A stretch of 16,467 nt of DNA from CAZYZQ01 sp964652075. Its GTDB lineage: Bacteria > Bacillota > Clostridia > Oscillospirales > Oscillospiraceae. The notes under the pieces were generated by a model. The model had not been told where the DNA came from. It saw only the letters and a list, made by a program, of their open reading frames with translations, and ran no database searches. Below, piece after piece: positions 1 through 6,595 of this stretch. Position 1 is the stretch's first letter. Each line of letters opens with the position of its first letter. The translations under genes and the position numbers were made by a program. The stretch lies in NCBI GenBank assembly GCA_964652075.1, contig CAZYZQ010000048.1, positions 1 to 16,467 on the forward strand. The letters run 5' to 3'.

Positions 1-795
1 GGCCCAGATAAAGCCGCCCTTGGAGCGGATGACGCGCGCGACCGCATCGTCGATCAGCGTGTAGAAATACTCGATTCCCGCCGCCTCGAACTGGGCCTTA
101 TACTCGTTGTCATAGATCTTCTGGAAGATCTCCTTGAACGCGCCGTCGTACTGCTTTGCGATGGTGTCCTTCGTGGCAAACCACAGATCCTGCTTGGTGG
201 AGAGTGCGAAGTTAAAGCAGGCGCGGGCAAACGAGGCAATGGAGGTGTCCTTGTTGTACTGCCCGGACACGACGCCGCCGCACTCAAAATCATAGATTGT
301 CTGGCGCGTCTGCTTGCCGTTGCGGTCTGTGAAGACCAGCTCTGCCTTGCCCTCGGGAACACGCATCTCGGATGCTTTGTAGATATCGCCGTAGGCGTGG
401 CGGGCAATCGTGATCGGCGCTTTCCAGTTGCGCACAACCGGGCTGATGCCGTCCACCAGAATCGGCGCGCGGAAAACCGTGCCATCCAGAATCGCGCGAA
501 TCGTGCCGTTGGGGCTTTTCCACATCTCGTGCAGGTTATACTCGCTCATGCGCTGCACGTTCGGCGTGATCGTCGCGCACTTGACGGCAACGCCGTACTT
601 CTTTGTCGCGTTGGCCGCATCGATCGTCACCTGATCACGCGTCCTGTCGCGCTCCGGCAGGCCGAGATCGTAGTATTCGGTCTTCAGGTCGATAAACGGC
701 AGCAGAAGCTCGTCCTTGATCTCCTGCCACAGGATGCGCGTCATCTCGTCGCCGTCCATCTCGACAAGCGGCGTTGTCATCTGAATTTTTTCCAT
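1..795 (-). CDS. icd: NADP-dependent isocitrate dehydrogenase, partial (C-terminus beyond window)
   Basis: Oxidative decarboxylation of isocitrate to 2-oxoglutarate with NADP, cytosolic, in the oxidative branch of the TCA cycle that feeds glutamate synthesis. The protein starts MEKIQMTTPLVEMDGDEMTR; the VEMDGDEMTR block is diagnostic of the homodimeric, eukaryote-like IDH subfamily. Further family landmarks are TITPN, the substrate loop SPNGTIR, the LDGTVFR segment and ARHAYGD. 265 codons are visible of about 400 expected; the rest lies left of the window. The start at 795 has a good ribosome-binding site, AGGAGGGAGCAACATG. The gene directly follows trmB and is in the same reading frame with no stop codon between them, so the Shine-Dalgarno is embedded in the upstream coding frame. 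Family assignment is firm; whether the product is made alone or fused is open. Confidence 0.93.
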   Translation of the reverse strand, partial: MEKIQMTTPLVEMDGDEMTRILWQEIKDELLLPFIDLKTEYYDLGLPERDRTRDQVTIDAANATKKYGVAVKCATITPNVQRMSEYNLHEMWKSPNGTIRAILDGTVFRAPILVDGISPVVRNWKAPITIARHAYGDIYKASEMRVPEGKAELVFTDRNGKQTRQTIYDFECGGVVSGQYNKDTSIASFARACFNFALSTKQDLWFATKDTIAKQYDGAFKEIFQKIYDNEYKAQFEAAGIEYFYTLIDDAVARVIRSKGGFIWA

Positions 796-1446
796 GGTTG
801 CTCCCTCCTGCATGCCCATCACCGCCTCACAGCGGCAGATCGGCACGCCCTGTGCGTAGAATTTTTCTTCAAACCCGGTCATAATGCCGACCGGGCCATG
901 CTCGTGCAGATTGCGTGTCACATTTTTCAGGCGATAGCCGCAGTTCTGGAACTCGCCCAGCGAGAACTCAAACAGCGCCGCGCCGTCTGTTTTGAAGTGG
1001 ATCTCCGCGCCGGGCCGCAAAATCTGGCGGTATTTTTCCAGATAGCCGCGATGCGTCAGCCGGCGGTGCGCCGAGCGGTTGCGCGGCCATGGGTCGCAGA
1101 AATTGATGTACAGTCTGTCCGCTTCGCCCGGGCCAAACCACTGCAAAATATTGTCCACATTGCCGCAGATAAAGAAGACGTTGTGAAGCCCCTCGCGGAC
1201 GACCTTCTCCATCGCCATCACAAGCGCATCCGGCACGACCTCAAGCGCCACCAGCAGCACATCCGGATTGGCCGCCGCGGTTTCGGCTGTAAACTTGCCC
1301 TTGCCGCACCCGACCTCCACGTGCAGCTCCTTCGCGCCCGGCAGCAGGCTGCGCCAGTTCCCTGCCAGCTCCTCCGGGTTCTGAATCCAGACCCGCTCGC
1401 ACGCCGCCATCCGCTCTGCCAGATGCGGCTTTTTCCTCATTCTCAT
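796..1446 (-). CDS. trmB: tRNA (guanine-N7-)-methyltransferase, no stop before icd
   Basis: SAM-dependent methylation of G46 in the tRNA variable loop. The frame from ATG 1446 gives 217 residues, the usual family length. Visible motifs are the SAM-binding GCGKGKF (46-52), the family signature CDPWPRNRSAHRRL (117-130) and TGFEEKF near the C-terminus (190-196). An N-terminus MRMRKKPHLAERM is typical of clostridial TrmB. The start has a GGAG about 9 nt upstream and a promoter at 1478-1506. The frame does not stop at the expected end (around ICRCEAV); it runs through MGMQEGAT directly into the first methionine of isocitrate dehydrogenase. I checked every in-frame triplet from 1446 to 781 and found no stop. 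A +1 shift in GCGGTGATGG would give TGA, so a single-base sequence error is one explanation. Confidence 0.9.
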
Positions 1447-1477
1447 GGTGTTCCACTCCAGTTTTTTGATTACTTCT

Positions 1478-1506
1478 ATTATACCAGAAGCACCAGCCCG
1501 CGTAAA
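1478..1506 (-). promoter_or_regulatory. Predicted sigma-A promoter of trmB-icd
   Basis: On the minus strand a perfect -10 TATAAT (1478-1483) is preceded after 17 nt by TTTACG (1501-1506, 4/6 match to TTGACA). The predicted start near 1471 leaves a leader of about 25 nt with the trmB Shine-Dalgarno. It lies back to back with the tRNA promoter on the plus strand. Confidence 0.65.
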
Positions 1507-1531
1507 GTGCAGAAATCGCCGGATTCCGGGC

Positions 1532-1560
1532 TTGAAATCCGGTACGATATCATGTATAAT
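1532..1560 (+). promoter_or_regulatory. Predicted sigma-A promoter of tRNA-Pro
   Basis: TTGAAA (1532-1537), 17 nt spacer, TATAAT (1555-1560): nearly consensus. The predicted start near 1567 lies about 65 nt upstream of the mature tRNA, leaving a 5' leader for RNase P processing. Confidence 0.8.
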
Positions 1561-1631
1561 GCTTATATTCGCAGTTGCAGCACCTGCATTTCCCGCCGCG
1601 CTTGCGGTTGTGCGGGGAAGCGGGAATATAT

Positions 1632-1707
1632 CCGGGTGTGGCGCAGTTGGTAGCGCGGGTGGTTTGGGACCATCAGGCCGCAGGTTCGAACCCTGTCACT
1701 CGGACCA
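1632..1707 (+). tRNA. tRNA-Pro, anticodon TGG
   Basis: A full cloverleaf folds by hand. The acceptor is CCGGGTG/CACTCGG (7 bp, one G-U). The D arm is GCGC-AGTTGGTA-GCGC. The anticodon stem is GGTGG/CCATC with loop TTTGGGA, so the anticodon is TGG (reads CCA and, by wobble, other proline codons). The variable loop is AGGCC, the T arm GCAGG-TTCGAAC-CCTGT, the discriminator A, and CCA is encoded. It stands alone between its own promoter and terminator. Confidence 0.96.
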
Positions 1708-1710
1708 AAA

Positions 1711-1743
1711 CCCTCTGAAATTAAGGATTTCAGAGGGCTTTTC
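1711..1743 (+). terminator. Rho-independent terminator of tRNA-Pro
   Basis: An 11-bp perfect stem CCCTCTGAAAT/ATTTCAGAGGG (1711-1721 with 1727-1737), 5-nt loop, followed by CTTTTCC. It starts 3 nt after the encoded CCA. Confidence 0.9.
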
Positions 1744-1807
1744 CTTGTCTATTGCGGCGCAGGATTTGAATGACTATTTTTAAGCTAAAGATATAATCAC
1801 TCTCTTA

Positions 1808-2215
1808 TTAGCTGGAATAGTTATAGTGTTGTCCAGCCTCATAGTCATAAATGCTTGCAGACCTATTGCTAACAGAACAGGAAAAGTGGTACCCGCTTCC
1901 GTAGTCATATCCCGTAGCTGTATTCCCGTTTATAGTTAAGCTGATGTGACAAGATGTCCCGTAGTCGTACAGACTATATTGTTTGCCGCTATTGCTACTT
2001 CCCATGATGTGGCAAGATCGAGAATAGTCATAAACATTCACATGGTTATTTTTGGCTGTTCCCGAAAGAGAAATGTGTGTTGCCAATTCGTAGCTATACG
2101 TATTGTTGATTCGGGCATCATTGGTGAGAGTAATAATAATTCCAGCAACGGCTGCTCGTTGTTTCGCTTTCGTGGTATTTGTCTCCTTTTGATTTTTTGA
2201 AGATTCCAACGGCAT
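1808..2215 (-). CDS. Small YDY-repeat protein of unknown function
   Basis: I do not recognise a named family. The 135-residue product has a lysine-rich N-terminus (1-25), a short hydrophobic patch AAVAGIIITL (21-30), and then about five repeats of roughly 20 residues to the end. Each repeat has an aromatic Y-[DS]-Y or SYE block followed five residues later by His: H47, H69, H90, H110 and H130, with YDY at 62-64, 83-85, 103-105 and 123-125. The segments between are rich in Ser, Asn, Gly and Thr (for example HISLTINGNTATG), suggesting short beta strands stacked as a solenoid or sheet. There is no cysteine-metal motif and no clear signal peptide. The start is uncertain: ATG 2215 has no good Shine-Dalgarno, while AAAGGAG lies inside the frame near 2187 without a start codon after it. 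The gene is AT-richer than the core genes around it and sits downstream of the terminator at 2237-2268. Confidence 0.6.
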   Translation of the reverse strand: MPLESSKNQKETNTTKAKQRAAVAGIIITLTNDARINNTYSYELATHISLSGTAKNNHVNVYDYSRSCHIMGSSNSGKQYSLYDYGTSCHISLTINGNTATGYDYGSGYHFSCSVSNRSASIYDYEAGQHYNYSS

Positions 2216-2236
2216 AGATGGGCCGCTGATTATGAA

Positions 2237-2268
2237 AACAAGAACCCGTGCCGGAACAGGTTCTTGTT
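2237..2268 (-). terminator. Hairpin terminator after the GLUG/41-residue unit
   Basis: A perfect 10-bp inverted repeat AACAAGAACC/GGTTCTTGTT with a 12-nt loop. On the minus strand the stem ends in ...CTTGTTTTCATAA, a moderately T-rich tail. It lies 5 nt beyond the stop of the 41-residue gene, so it plausibly ends that transcript before the YDY-repeat gene. Confidence 0.6.
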
Positions 2269-2272
2269 AAGA

Positions 2273-2398
2273 TTAGCCGCGATACTTCGCGCGAGGAATC
2301 CGCAGGCAGAACACTTTCAGGCCGTACTGAGAGGCCCAAATGCGCACGCCCTTGCGGGTGATGTACGGAGTGTAAATCAGTACATATTCGTTATCCAT
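2273..2398 (-). CDS. 41-residue conserved-looking small protein
   Basis: ATG at 2398 is preceded by AAAAAGGAGGTGACCGCCCT, a near-complete anti-16S match with good spacing; this makes a real start very likely. The product begins MDNEYVLIYTPYITRKGVRI and ends in a basic tail (RIPRAKYRG). It is Tyr/Ile/Val-rich with alternating hydrophobic residues, has one cysteine, and shows no signal peptide or membrane segment. It overlaps the last 22 nt of the GLUG gene in another frame, so the two are likely translationally coupled and share the cobalamin-riboswitch promoter. I do not know its function. My recollection that similar peptides occur in other gut Clostridia is unverified. Confidence 0.7.
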   Translation of the reverse strand: MDNEYVLIYTPYITRKGVRIWASQYGLKVFCLRIPRAKYRG

Positions 2399-3470
2399 AG
2401 GGCGGTCACCTCCTTTTTAGGCGGGGGGGTTACGGTAAATGCGACGGTATGCTCCGCCGTGGGATCCACATACTGCCAGTTCAGAATCGGATAGCCGTTG
2501 TTGAGGCTGGCAGCCCCGTCCCGGTCTGGCTGAAACTCGGGGCCGAGAACACTCGCCAGTTCCTTCAACTCTGTGGTAGTTTTGCCAACGGGAATTATGT
2601 CCCAACTCTGATTAAAGCCATTCGGGTTCCTCTCCGAATCATAATAGCAGTTGGTGAATGTAAACCCTGCACTTGCATAACTGTACGCGAATCCGTAGGG
2701 ATTGCTGGAATATCCTGTAACTTTAACATCTCCAGCTGTATAGCAGTTNNNNNNNNNNNNNNNNNNNNNNNNNNNNNNNNNNNNNNNNNNNNNNNNNNNN
2801 NNNNNNNNNNNNNNNNNNNNNNNNNNNNNNNNNNNNNNNNNNNNNNNNAGTTGGACGTTTTCCCCAAAAAGCCGCCGGTTACAGATCCGGTTGCTTTTGC
2901 CTCATTTACAACATCCGCCTGACTGTAACAATTTGAGATTGTACAGCTACCGTTCAAGTAGCCCACCAGACCGCCTATATAGCTTTGATAATATGCACTG
3001 GTTAGCTTGCAAGAAACCGTGCCGCTGATACCACACCCCTCAATGGTAGAAGTACCGGAAACTTTGCCCACCAGACCGCCGGTTCCATAACTGGAACTCG
3101 CTACGGTCGAAGAAATATTGGCATTGGACAATGTCAGATCCTTCAACGTGGCAGAACTGCCTAATTCTCCAAACAAGCCGCAATTGCCCCAGCTAACATC
3201 CATACTCAGATTGGTGATGGTATGTCCCGCCCCGTCAAAGATCCCGTTTCGCAGGCTGCTGATAGGCGACATAGATACACCACTCATATCGATGTCGGCT
3301 CCCAGCCGGTAGTTGCCGGTAAGGCTCTGCCCGCCCAGATTTGCTAACTCCTCCGGCGAGCTGATCACGGTTACGTCTTCCGCCGACGGTTCCGCTGCTT
3401 TTGTTGGGAGCGGCAGGAGGCCAACCAGCAGCATCAACGCTAACAGCAGAGATAGTAATTTTTTCTTCAT
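2377..3470 (-). CDS. Secreted GLUG-motif protein (interrupted by a scaffold gap)
   Basis: Start 3470 has a strong ribosome-binding site (GGAGGAG, 6 nt away). Residues 1-25 are a Sec signal peptide with a KKK head and a Leu-rich core ending in an Ala-X-Ala type site. The mature part has a beta-helical fold signature: GIFDGAGHTITNL, then GLUG repeats GGLVGKVSG, IGGLVGYLNGS and TGGFLGK with SNCYS/NCYT turns. The 100-N gap (2749-2848) breaks the frame. After it the correct frame resumes with NCYTAGDVKVTGY, then NCYYDSERN and NNGYPILNW, and ends near TVTPPPKKEVTAL. GLUG repeats occur in surface and extracellular adhesin-like or peptidase proteins. The usual further C-terminal domains (Ig-like, SLH, DUF4430) are absent, so it looks secreted or truncated. 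The end lies over a C7 tract. Expression is probably under the riboswitch at 3624-3733. Confidence 0.8.
2749..2848. other. Scaffold gap (100 N) inside the GLUG gene
   Basis: Exactly 100 N. Coding sense on both sides belongs to one GLUG protein, but the frames do not match across 100 nt, so the true length is not 100 or not a matching multiple. Confidence 0.97.
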
Positions 3471-3545
3471 ACGTTCTCCTCCTCGATTTTTGATGTCTTG
3501 CCCGGGAATGGAGATCAGGAGGCGAAATGAAGAACATATGTTTCC

Positions 3546-3582
3546 CTAAAAAGAGCCCACGTAGCCTACAGACCACATGGGC
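3546..3582 (-). terminator. Terminator of the cobalamin riboswitch expression platform
   Basis: On the minus strand GCCCATGTGGTC-TGTA-GGCTACGTGGGC forms a 12-bp stem (3 G-U pairs or more) with a tetraloop, followed by TCTTTTTAG. It lies between the aptamer and the GLUG start codon (79 nt further on), the arrangement of a transcriptional off switch. Confidence 0.75.
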
Positions 3583-3623
3583 GGAAATAAAAACGCATAA
3601 TCCGGTGTGGGCAGATACGCAAG

Positions 3624-3733
3624 GCCAGTTCTCGGTGTATCTGACTTATCCTCTCCGGGAGGCATCACAGTGACCCACTCGCGGGGCTTCTCACCCCATT
3701 CCGCCGCCAGCCGCGCAGGCTGGGCGAACTGAT
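3624..3733 (-). promoter_or_regulatory. Cobalamin-family riboswitch aptamer (compact type)
   Basis: Read on the minus strand the element has, in order: a P1 strand TCAGTTC (about 3732-3726); the conserved GGAATGGGGTGAGAAGCCCC (3702-3683), which matches the family block GGGAA..GGTG.AA..CC; CACTGTGAT (3672-3664), the hallmark B12-box core; AAGTCAGATACACCG (3647-3633), the J3 block; and GAACTGG closing P1 (3631-3625). The core is about 108 nt, without large peripheral arms, which resembles the class II type. A further small hairpin (GCGTA/TATGC, around 3620-3592) follows before the terminator. Family knowledge: these elements bind cobalamins and repress expression when bound. The assignment is by eye from consensus blocks; ligand class is inferred. 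Confidence 0.82.
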
Positions 3734-3753
3734 CCCCATATTCACTTAAAATC

Positions 3754-3782
3754 AGTATATCACTTACAAAAACAGAATGCAA
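3754..3782 (-). promoter_or_regulatory. Promoter of the riboswitch/GLUG transcript
   Basis: TTGCAT (3777-3782), 17-nt spacer, TATACT (3754-3759) on the minus strand. The predicted start near 3747 is just ahead of the aptamer P1 strand, which supports both assignments. The stretch 3783-3858 up to the divergent GH5 promoter shows nothing else. Confidence 0.75.
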
Positions 3783-3858
3783 TATTTCCCCATTCTTTTT
3801 TCAAGCCTTTAAGCAACCGGCGCGCCGCCGAATTCCCGCTTGCCCGGCAAGTTCCCGA

Positions 3859-3888
3859 TGGACAGGCGCGGGCAGGTTATGGTAGAAT
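3859..3888 (+). promoter_or_regulatory. Possible promoter of the GH5 gene
   Basis: TGGACA (3859-3864), 18-nt spacer, TAGAAT (3883-3888), about 85 nt upstream of the start codon. It is the best match in this divergent intergenic region; weaker than the tRNA promoter. Confidence 0.5.
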
Positions 3889-3973
3889 GATACACACGGC
3901 AAACACTGAAACCGGGCCGTAAAAGCGCCGCCACCGGCGCGCTGCGGCTCGTATTTTTCCGGAAGGAATACTT

Positions 3974-5524
3974 ATGAAACGAATAGTAATCGGGCTGCTG
4001 TGCGTCCTGCTGGTGCTCTCCGCGCTTCCGCCTGCCCGCGCCGCCACCGGCGGCTTTTCCGACGTCCCGGCGGGGAGCTGGTATGCCGAAACCGTCGGCG
4101 CCATGACGCAGGCGGGCTGGCTCAAGGGCTATCCGGACGGCACCTTCCGCCCACAGGCCAAGATCTCCGCCGCCGAGTTTGTCAGCATCGTGGCCAGATG
4201 CGCCAATCTCTCCCCCTCCCACAGCAGCTCCGGCCACTGGGCGGCGGGCCAGCTTCAGGCCGCGCTGGAAGCGGGCTGGTATGACTGGGACGAGCTGCCT
4301 CCCACCGGCGAACGCTTTGACCGCCCCATCTCGCGCCAGCTCGCGGTCAAAATCATGATGAAGGGCCTGCTGCCCGACGCGCGGGGCGAATACGCCCAGC
4401 AGGCGCCCAAAATCCGCGACCTGTCCACGCTGGACGGGCGGTACTATGACGCGGTCTTCGCCGCCTACGCCGCCGGGATCGTCGTGGGCGACAACACCGG
4501 CTGTTTCCGCGCGCGGGACGGTCTGAGCCGGGCGGAAGCCTGCGCGCTCATCCAGCGGGCGACGAAGCAGCTGGCACTCCCCTCCGCGCCGGACACGTCC
4601 AATCCGCAGGCCACACCCATTCAGGGCGGCGTCTCGGAAAACGGCTGGCTTCAGGTGGTAGGGACGGCGCTCTGCAACGAGCGGGGCGAGCCGGTTGTCC
4701 TGCGCGGCATGAGCAGCCACGGCATCCAATGGTATCCGCAGTTTGCCTCGCGCCGCGCCATCGCCAATACGGCGGCCTACGGGGCAAACCTGTTCCGCGT
4801 GGCGATGTATATCGGCGAGGGCGGCTATCTCAGCCAGCCGCAGGCCGTTCTCGACCAGACGCTTCAGGCGGTGGACGCGGCGATCGCCAACGACATGTAC
4901 GTTATCATCGACTGGCACATCCTGTCCGACGGGAACCCCATGACAAACGCGGCGCAGGCCGAGGCGTTCTTCAAGCAGGTTTCCGCGCGGTACCGGGACC
5001 AGCCGGCCGTCCTGTATGAGATCTGCAACGAGCCGAACGGGAACGTCTCGTGGTCGCGTGATATCAAGCCCTACGCCGAGCGGATGATCCGCGCGATCCG
5101 CGCCAACTCCCCCGACGCGGTTATCCTGATCGGCAGCAGCACCTGGAGTCAGGACATCCATCTCGCTGCGGCCGACCCCGTGCAGGGGGAAAATCTCATG
5201 TACACCTGCCATTTCTACGCCGGCACGCATGGGCAGTGGCTGCGCGACCGCATCGACAGCGCGCTGGCCGCCGGGCTTCCCATCTTTGTCTCGGAGTGGG
5301 GCACCAGCGCGGCCGACGGCAGCGGCGGCGTTTTTCTGGACGCATCCGCCGAGTGGCTGGACTTTCTGAATGCGCGGGGGATCAGCTGGGCCAACTGGTC
5401 CCTCTGCGACAAGGGCGAAACCTCCGCTGCCCTGCGTCCCGGCACCTCCGCCAACGGGAGCTGGACAGAGAGCGACCTGTCGGCCTCCGGACAATTCGTC
5501 TTCTCCCGCTTCCGGGGCGGCTGA
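3974..5524 (+). CDS. SLH-anchored GH5 endoglucanase (cellulase)
   Basis: Surface-displayed glycoside hydrolase, 516 residues. Residues 1-24 are a signal peptide (MKR, Leu-rich core, ARA-A site). Three SLH repeats follow, about 26-76 (GFSDVPAGSWYAETV), 88-133 and 149-198, which bind secondary cell-wall polymer. After a Ser/Thr/Pro linker a GH5 (beta/alpha)8 domain spans roughly 222-514: LRGMSSHGIQWY, LFRVAMY, VIIDWHI, the acid/base E353 in YEICNEPNG, TCHFYAG, the nucleophile E441 in VSEWGTS and WANWSLCDK. All key GH5 residues are present; the pattern suits subfamily 2 endo-1,4-beta-glucanases. Start 3974 has GGAAGGA 8 nt upstream. SLH at the N-terminus with a C-terminal catalytic domain is a known layout in cell-bound cellulases. 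No carbohydrate-binding module is seen. The gene is monocistronic and ends at a shared terminator with galM. Confidence 0.93.
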   Translation: MKRIVIGLLCVLLVLSALPPARAATGGFSDVPAGSWYAETVGAMTQAGWLKGYPDGTFRPQAKISAAEFVSIVARCANLSPSHSSSGHWAAGQLQAALEAGWYDWDELPPTGERFDRPISRQLAVKIMMKGLLPDARGEYAQQAPKIRDLSTLDGRYYDAVFAAYAAGIVVGDNTGCFRARDGLSRAEACALIQRATKQLALPSAPDTSNPQATPIQGGVSENGWLQVVGTALCNERGEPVVLRGMSSHGIQWYPQFASRRAIANTAAYGANLFRVAMYIGEGGYLSQPQAVLDQTLQAVDAAIANDMYVIIDWHILSDGNPMTNAAQAEAFFKQVSARYRDQPAVLYEICNEPNGNVSWSRDIKPYAERMIRAIRANSPDAVILIGSSTWSQDIHLAAADPVQGENLMYTCHFYAGTHGQWLRDRIDSALAAGLPIFVSEWGTSAADGSGGVFLDASAEWLDFLNARGISWANWSLCDKGETSAALRPGTSANGSWTESDLSASGQFVFSRFRGG

Positions 5525-5570
5525 CGGCACGCAGGGCTATTTTATCGTCCGGCGCGCCGCTTCCTCCGTT

Positions 5571-5615
5571 AAAAAGCACCGGCAGGCTCCTGAACGGAGC
5601 CTGCCGGTGCTTTTT
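5571..5615. terminator. Bidirectional terminator between GH5 and galM
   Basis: A 20-bp perfect stem including flanking A5/T5: AAAAAGCACCGGCAGGCTCC, 5-nt loop TGAAC, then the complement ending TTTTT. Works in both directions for the convergent GH5 (plus) and galM (minus). Confidence 0.95.
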
Positions 5616-5629
5616 CCCGCCGAATTCTC

Positions 5630-6495
5630 TTACTGCTTCTCAAAGTGGTACTCTGTTTCCGAATGCAGATGCTCGCCCGCGTGCAGCACCGGGGACGGGA
5701 AGCCGTAGTGGTGGATGCCGTCCGTGAAGAGCTGCGTCTCAAAGCAGACCGCGCTGCGCGGAGCGTAGAGTGCCCCGTTTTTCCCGGTTTCCCGCGTGCC
5801 GTTTGCCGAATAGAGGTGGATGCCCGGCAGATCCGTTGTCACCCGCAGGCGGATGCCGGACGCCGGTGAAAACGCCTCCGCCTCCGTGCACAGGAGCGTG
5901 TGGTCGTAGCCGCCCGCCTGCGTAAGCTGCACATGGTCCGCCTCGATATCCCGCCCGAGCGGTTTTGCCGTGCGGAAATCAAACGGCGTGCCCGCCGTGG
6001 GGAGCAGGCGGCCGGTGGGGACGCCGTCCGGGCGGTTTTCGACAAACCGCGCGGCCGGGGCGCAAATCAGATGCCCCAGCGCGGAGCCGCCGCCATCCAG
6101 GTTGAAGTAGCTATGGTTTGTCAGGCTGACGAGCGTGTCCGCGTCCGTATCCGCATCATAGCAGATGCGCAGCGTGTTGTCATCCGTCAGTTGGAATGTG
6201 ACGCAGACCTGCAGATTGCCGGGATAGCCCTCCTCCCCGTCCGGGGAGAGGCGGGAGCAGCGCAGGCCGCCCTCCGCTTCGCACACCTGCCACATTCTGC
6301 GGTCAAAGCCGCACGCGCCGCCGTGATGCTGGTTGCCGCCCTCGTTTTTGGCAAGAGCATAGCGCACGCCGCCAAGGCGGAAGGAGGCCCCCGCGATCCG
6401 GTTGCAGGTGCGCCCGATCGTCGCGCCGAAATAGGCCCGGCCATTCTCGTAGCCGCGCACATCGTCGTAGCCGAGCACCACGTCCGTCCCGCCGA
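5630..6495 (-). CDS. galM: Aldose 1-epimerase (galactose mutarotase), N-terminus in gap
   Basis: Interconverts alpha and beta anomers of hexoses, supplying alpha-galactose to the Leloir pathway. The readable part begins GGTDVVLGYDDVRGYENG at the gap edge and ends HFEKQ at 5630, about 288 residues; about 40-60 N-terminal residues are missing in the gap. Catalytic signatures are present: the His of GNQHHGG, the catalytic acid His in LTNHSYFNLDG, the Asp in GGYDHTLLC, and the catalytic base Glu in AVCFETQLF. The partner galE is on the other side of the gap on the same strand, the usual order for a galactose operon. Confidence 0.93.
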
Positions 6496-6595
6496 NNNNN
6501 NNNNNNNNNNNNNNNNNNNNNNNNNNNNNNNNNNNNNNNNNNNNNNNNNNNNNNNNNNNNNNNNNNNNNNNNNNNNNNNNNNNNNNNNNNNNNNN
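6496..6595. other. Scaffold gap (100 N) between galE and galM
   Basis: Exactly 100 N. It must hold the last 30-40 residues of GalE and the first 40-60 of GalM, together more than 200 nt, so the real gap is longer than shown, unless the join is wrong. Confidence 0.97.

Noticed and set aside
397..1653. Long plus-strand open frame (418 codons) over trmB/icd
   Set aside because: Antisense to two well-recognised genes in the same triplet register; low-complexity His/Arg/Ala-rich product, no ribosome-binding site.
1680..1710. tRNA-Pro 3' end as an attachment site of an integrated element
   Set aside because: No second copy of the tRNA end and no integrase are present in the window.
3546..3782. 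78-codon minus-strand frame from a TTG at 3782
   Set aside because: It coincides with the promoter, riboswitch and terminator; the TTG is the -35 hexamer itself, so the frame cannot be translated from that promoter.
3809..5530. Minus-strand open frame of 573 codons opposite the GH5 gene
   Set aside because: Shadow of GC-rich coding sequence; the plus strand has signal peptide, SLH and all GH5 catalytic motifs.
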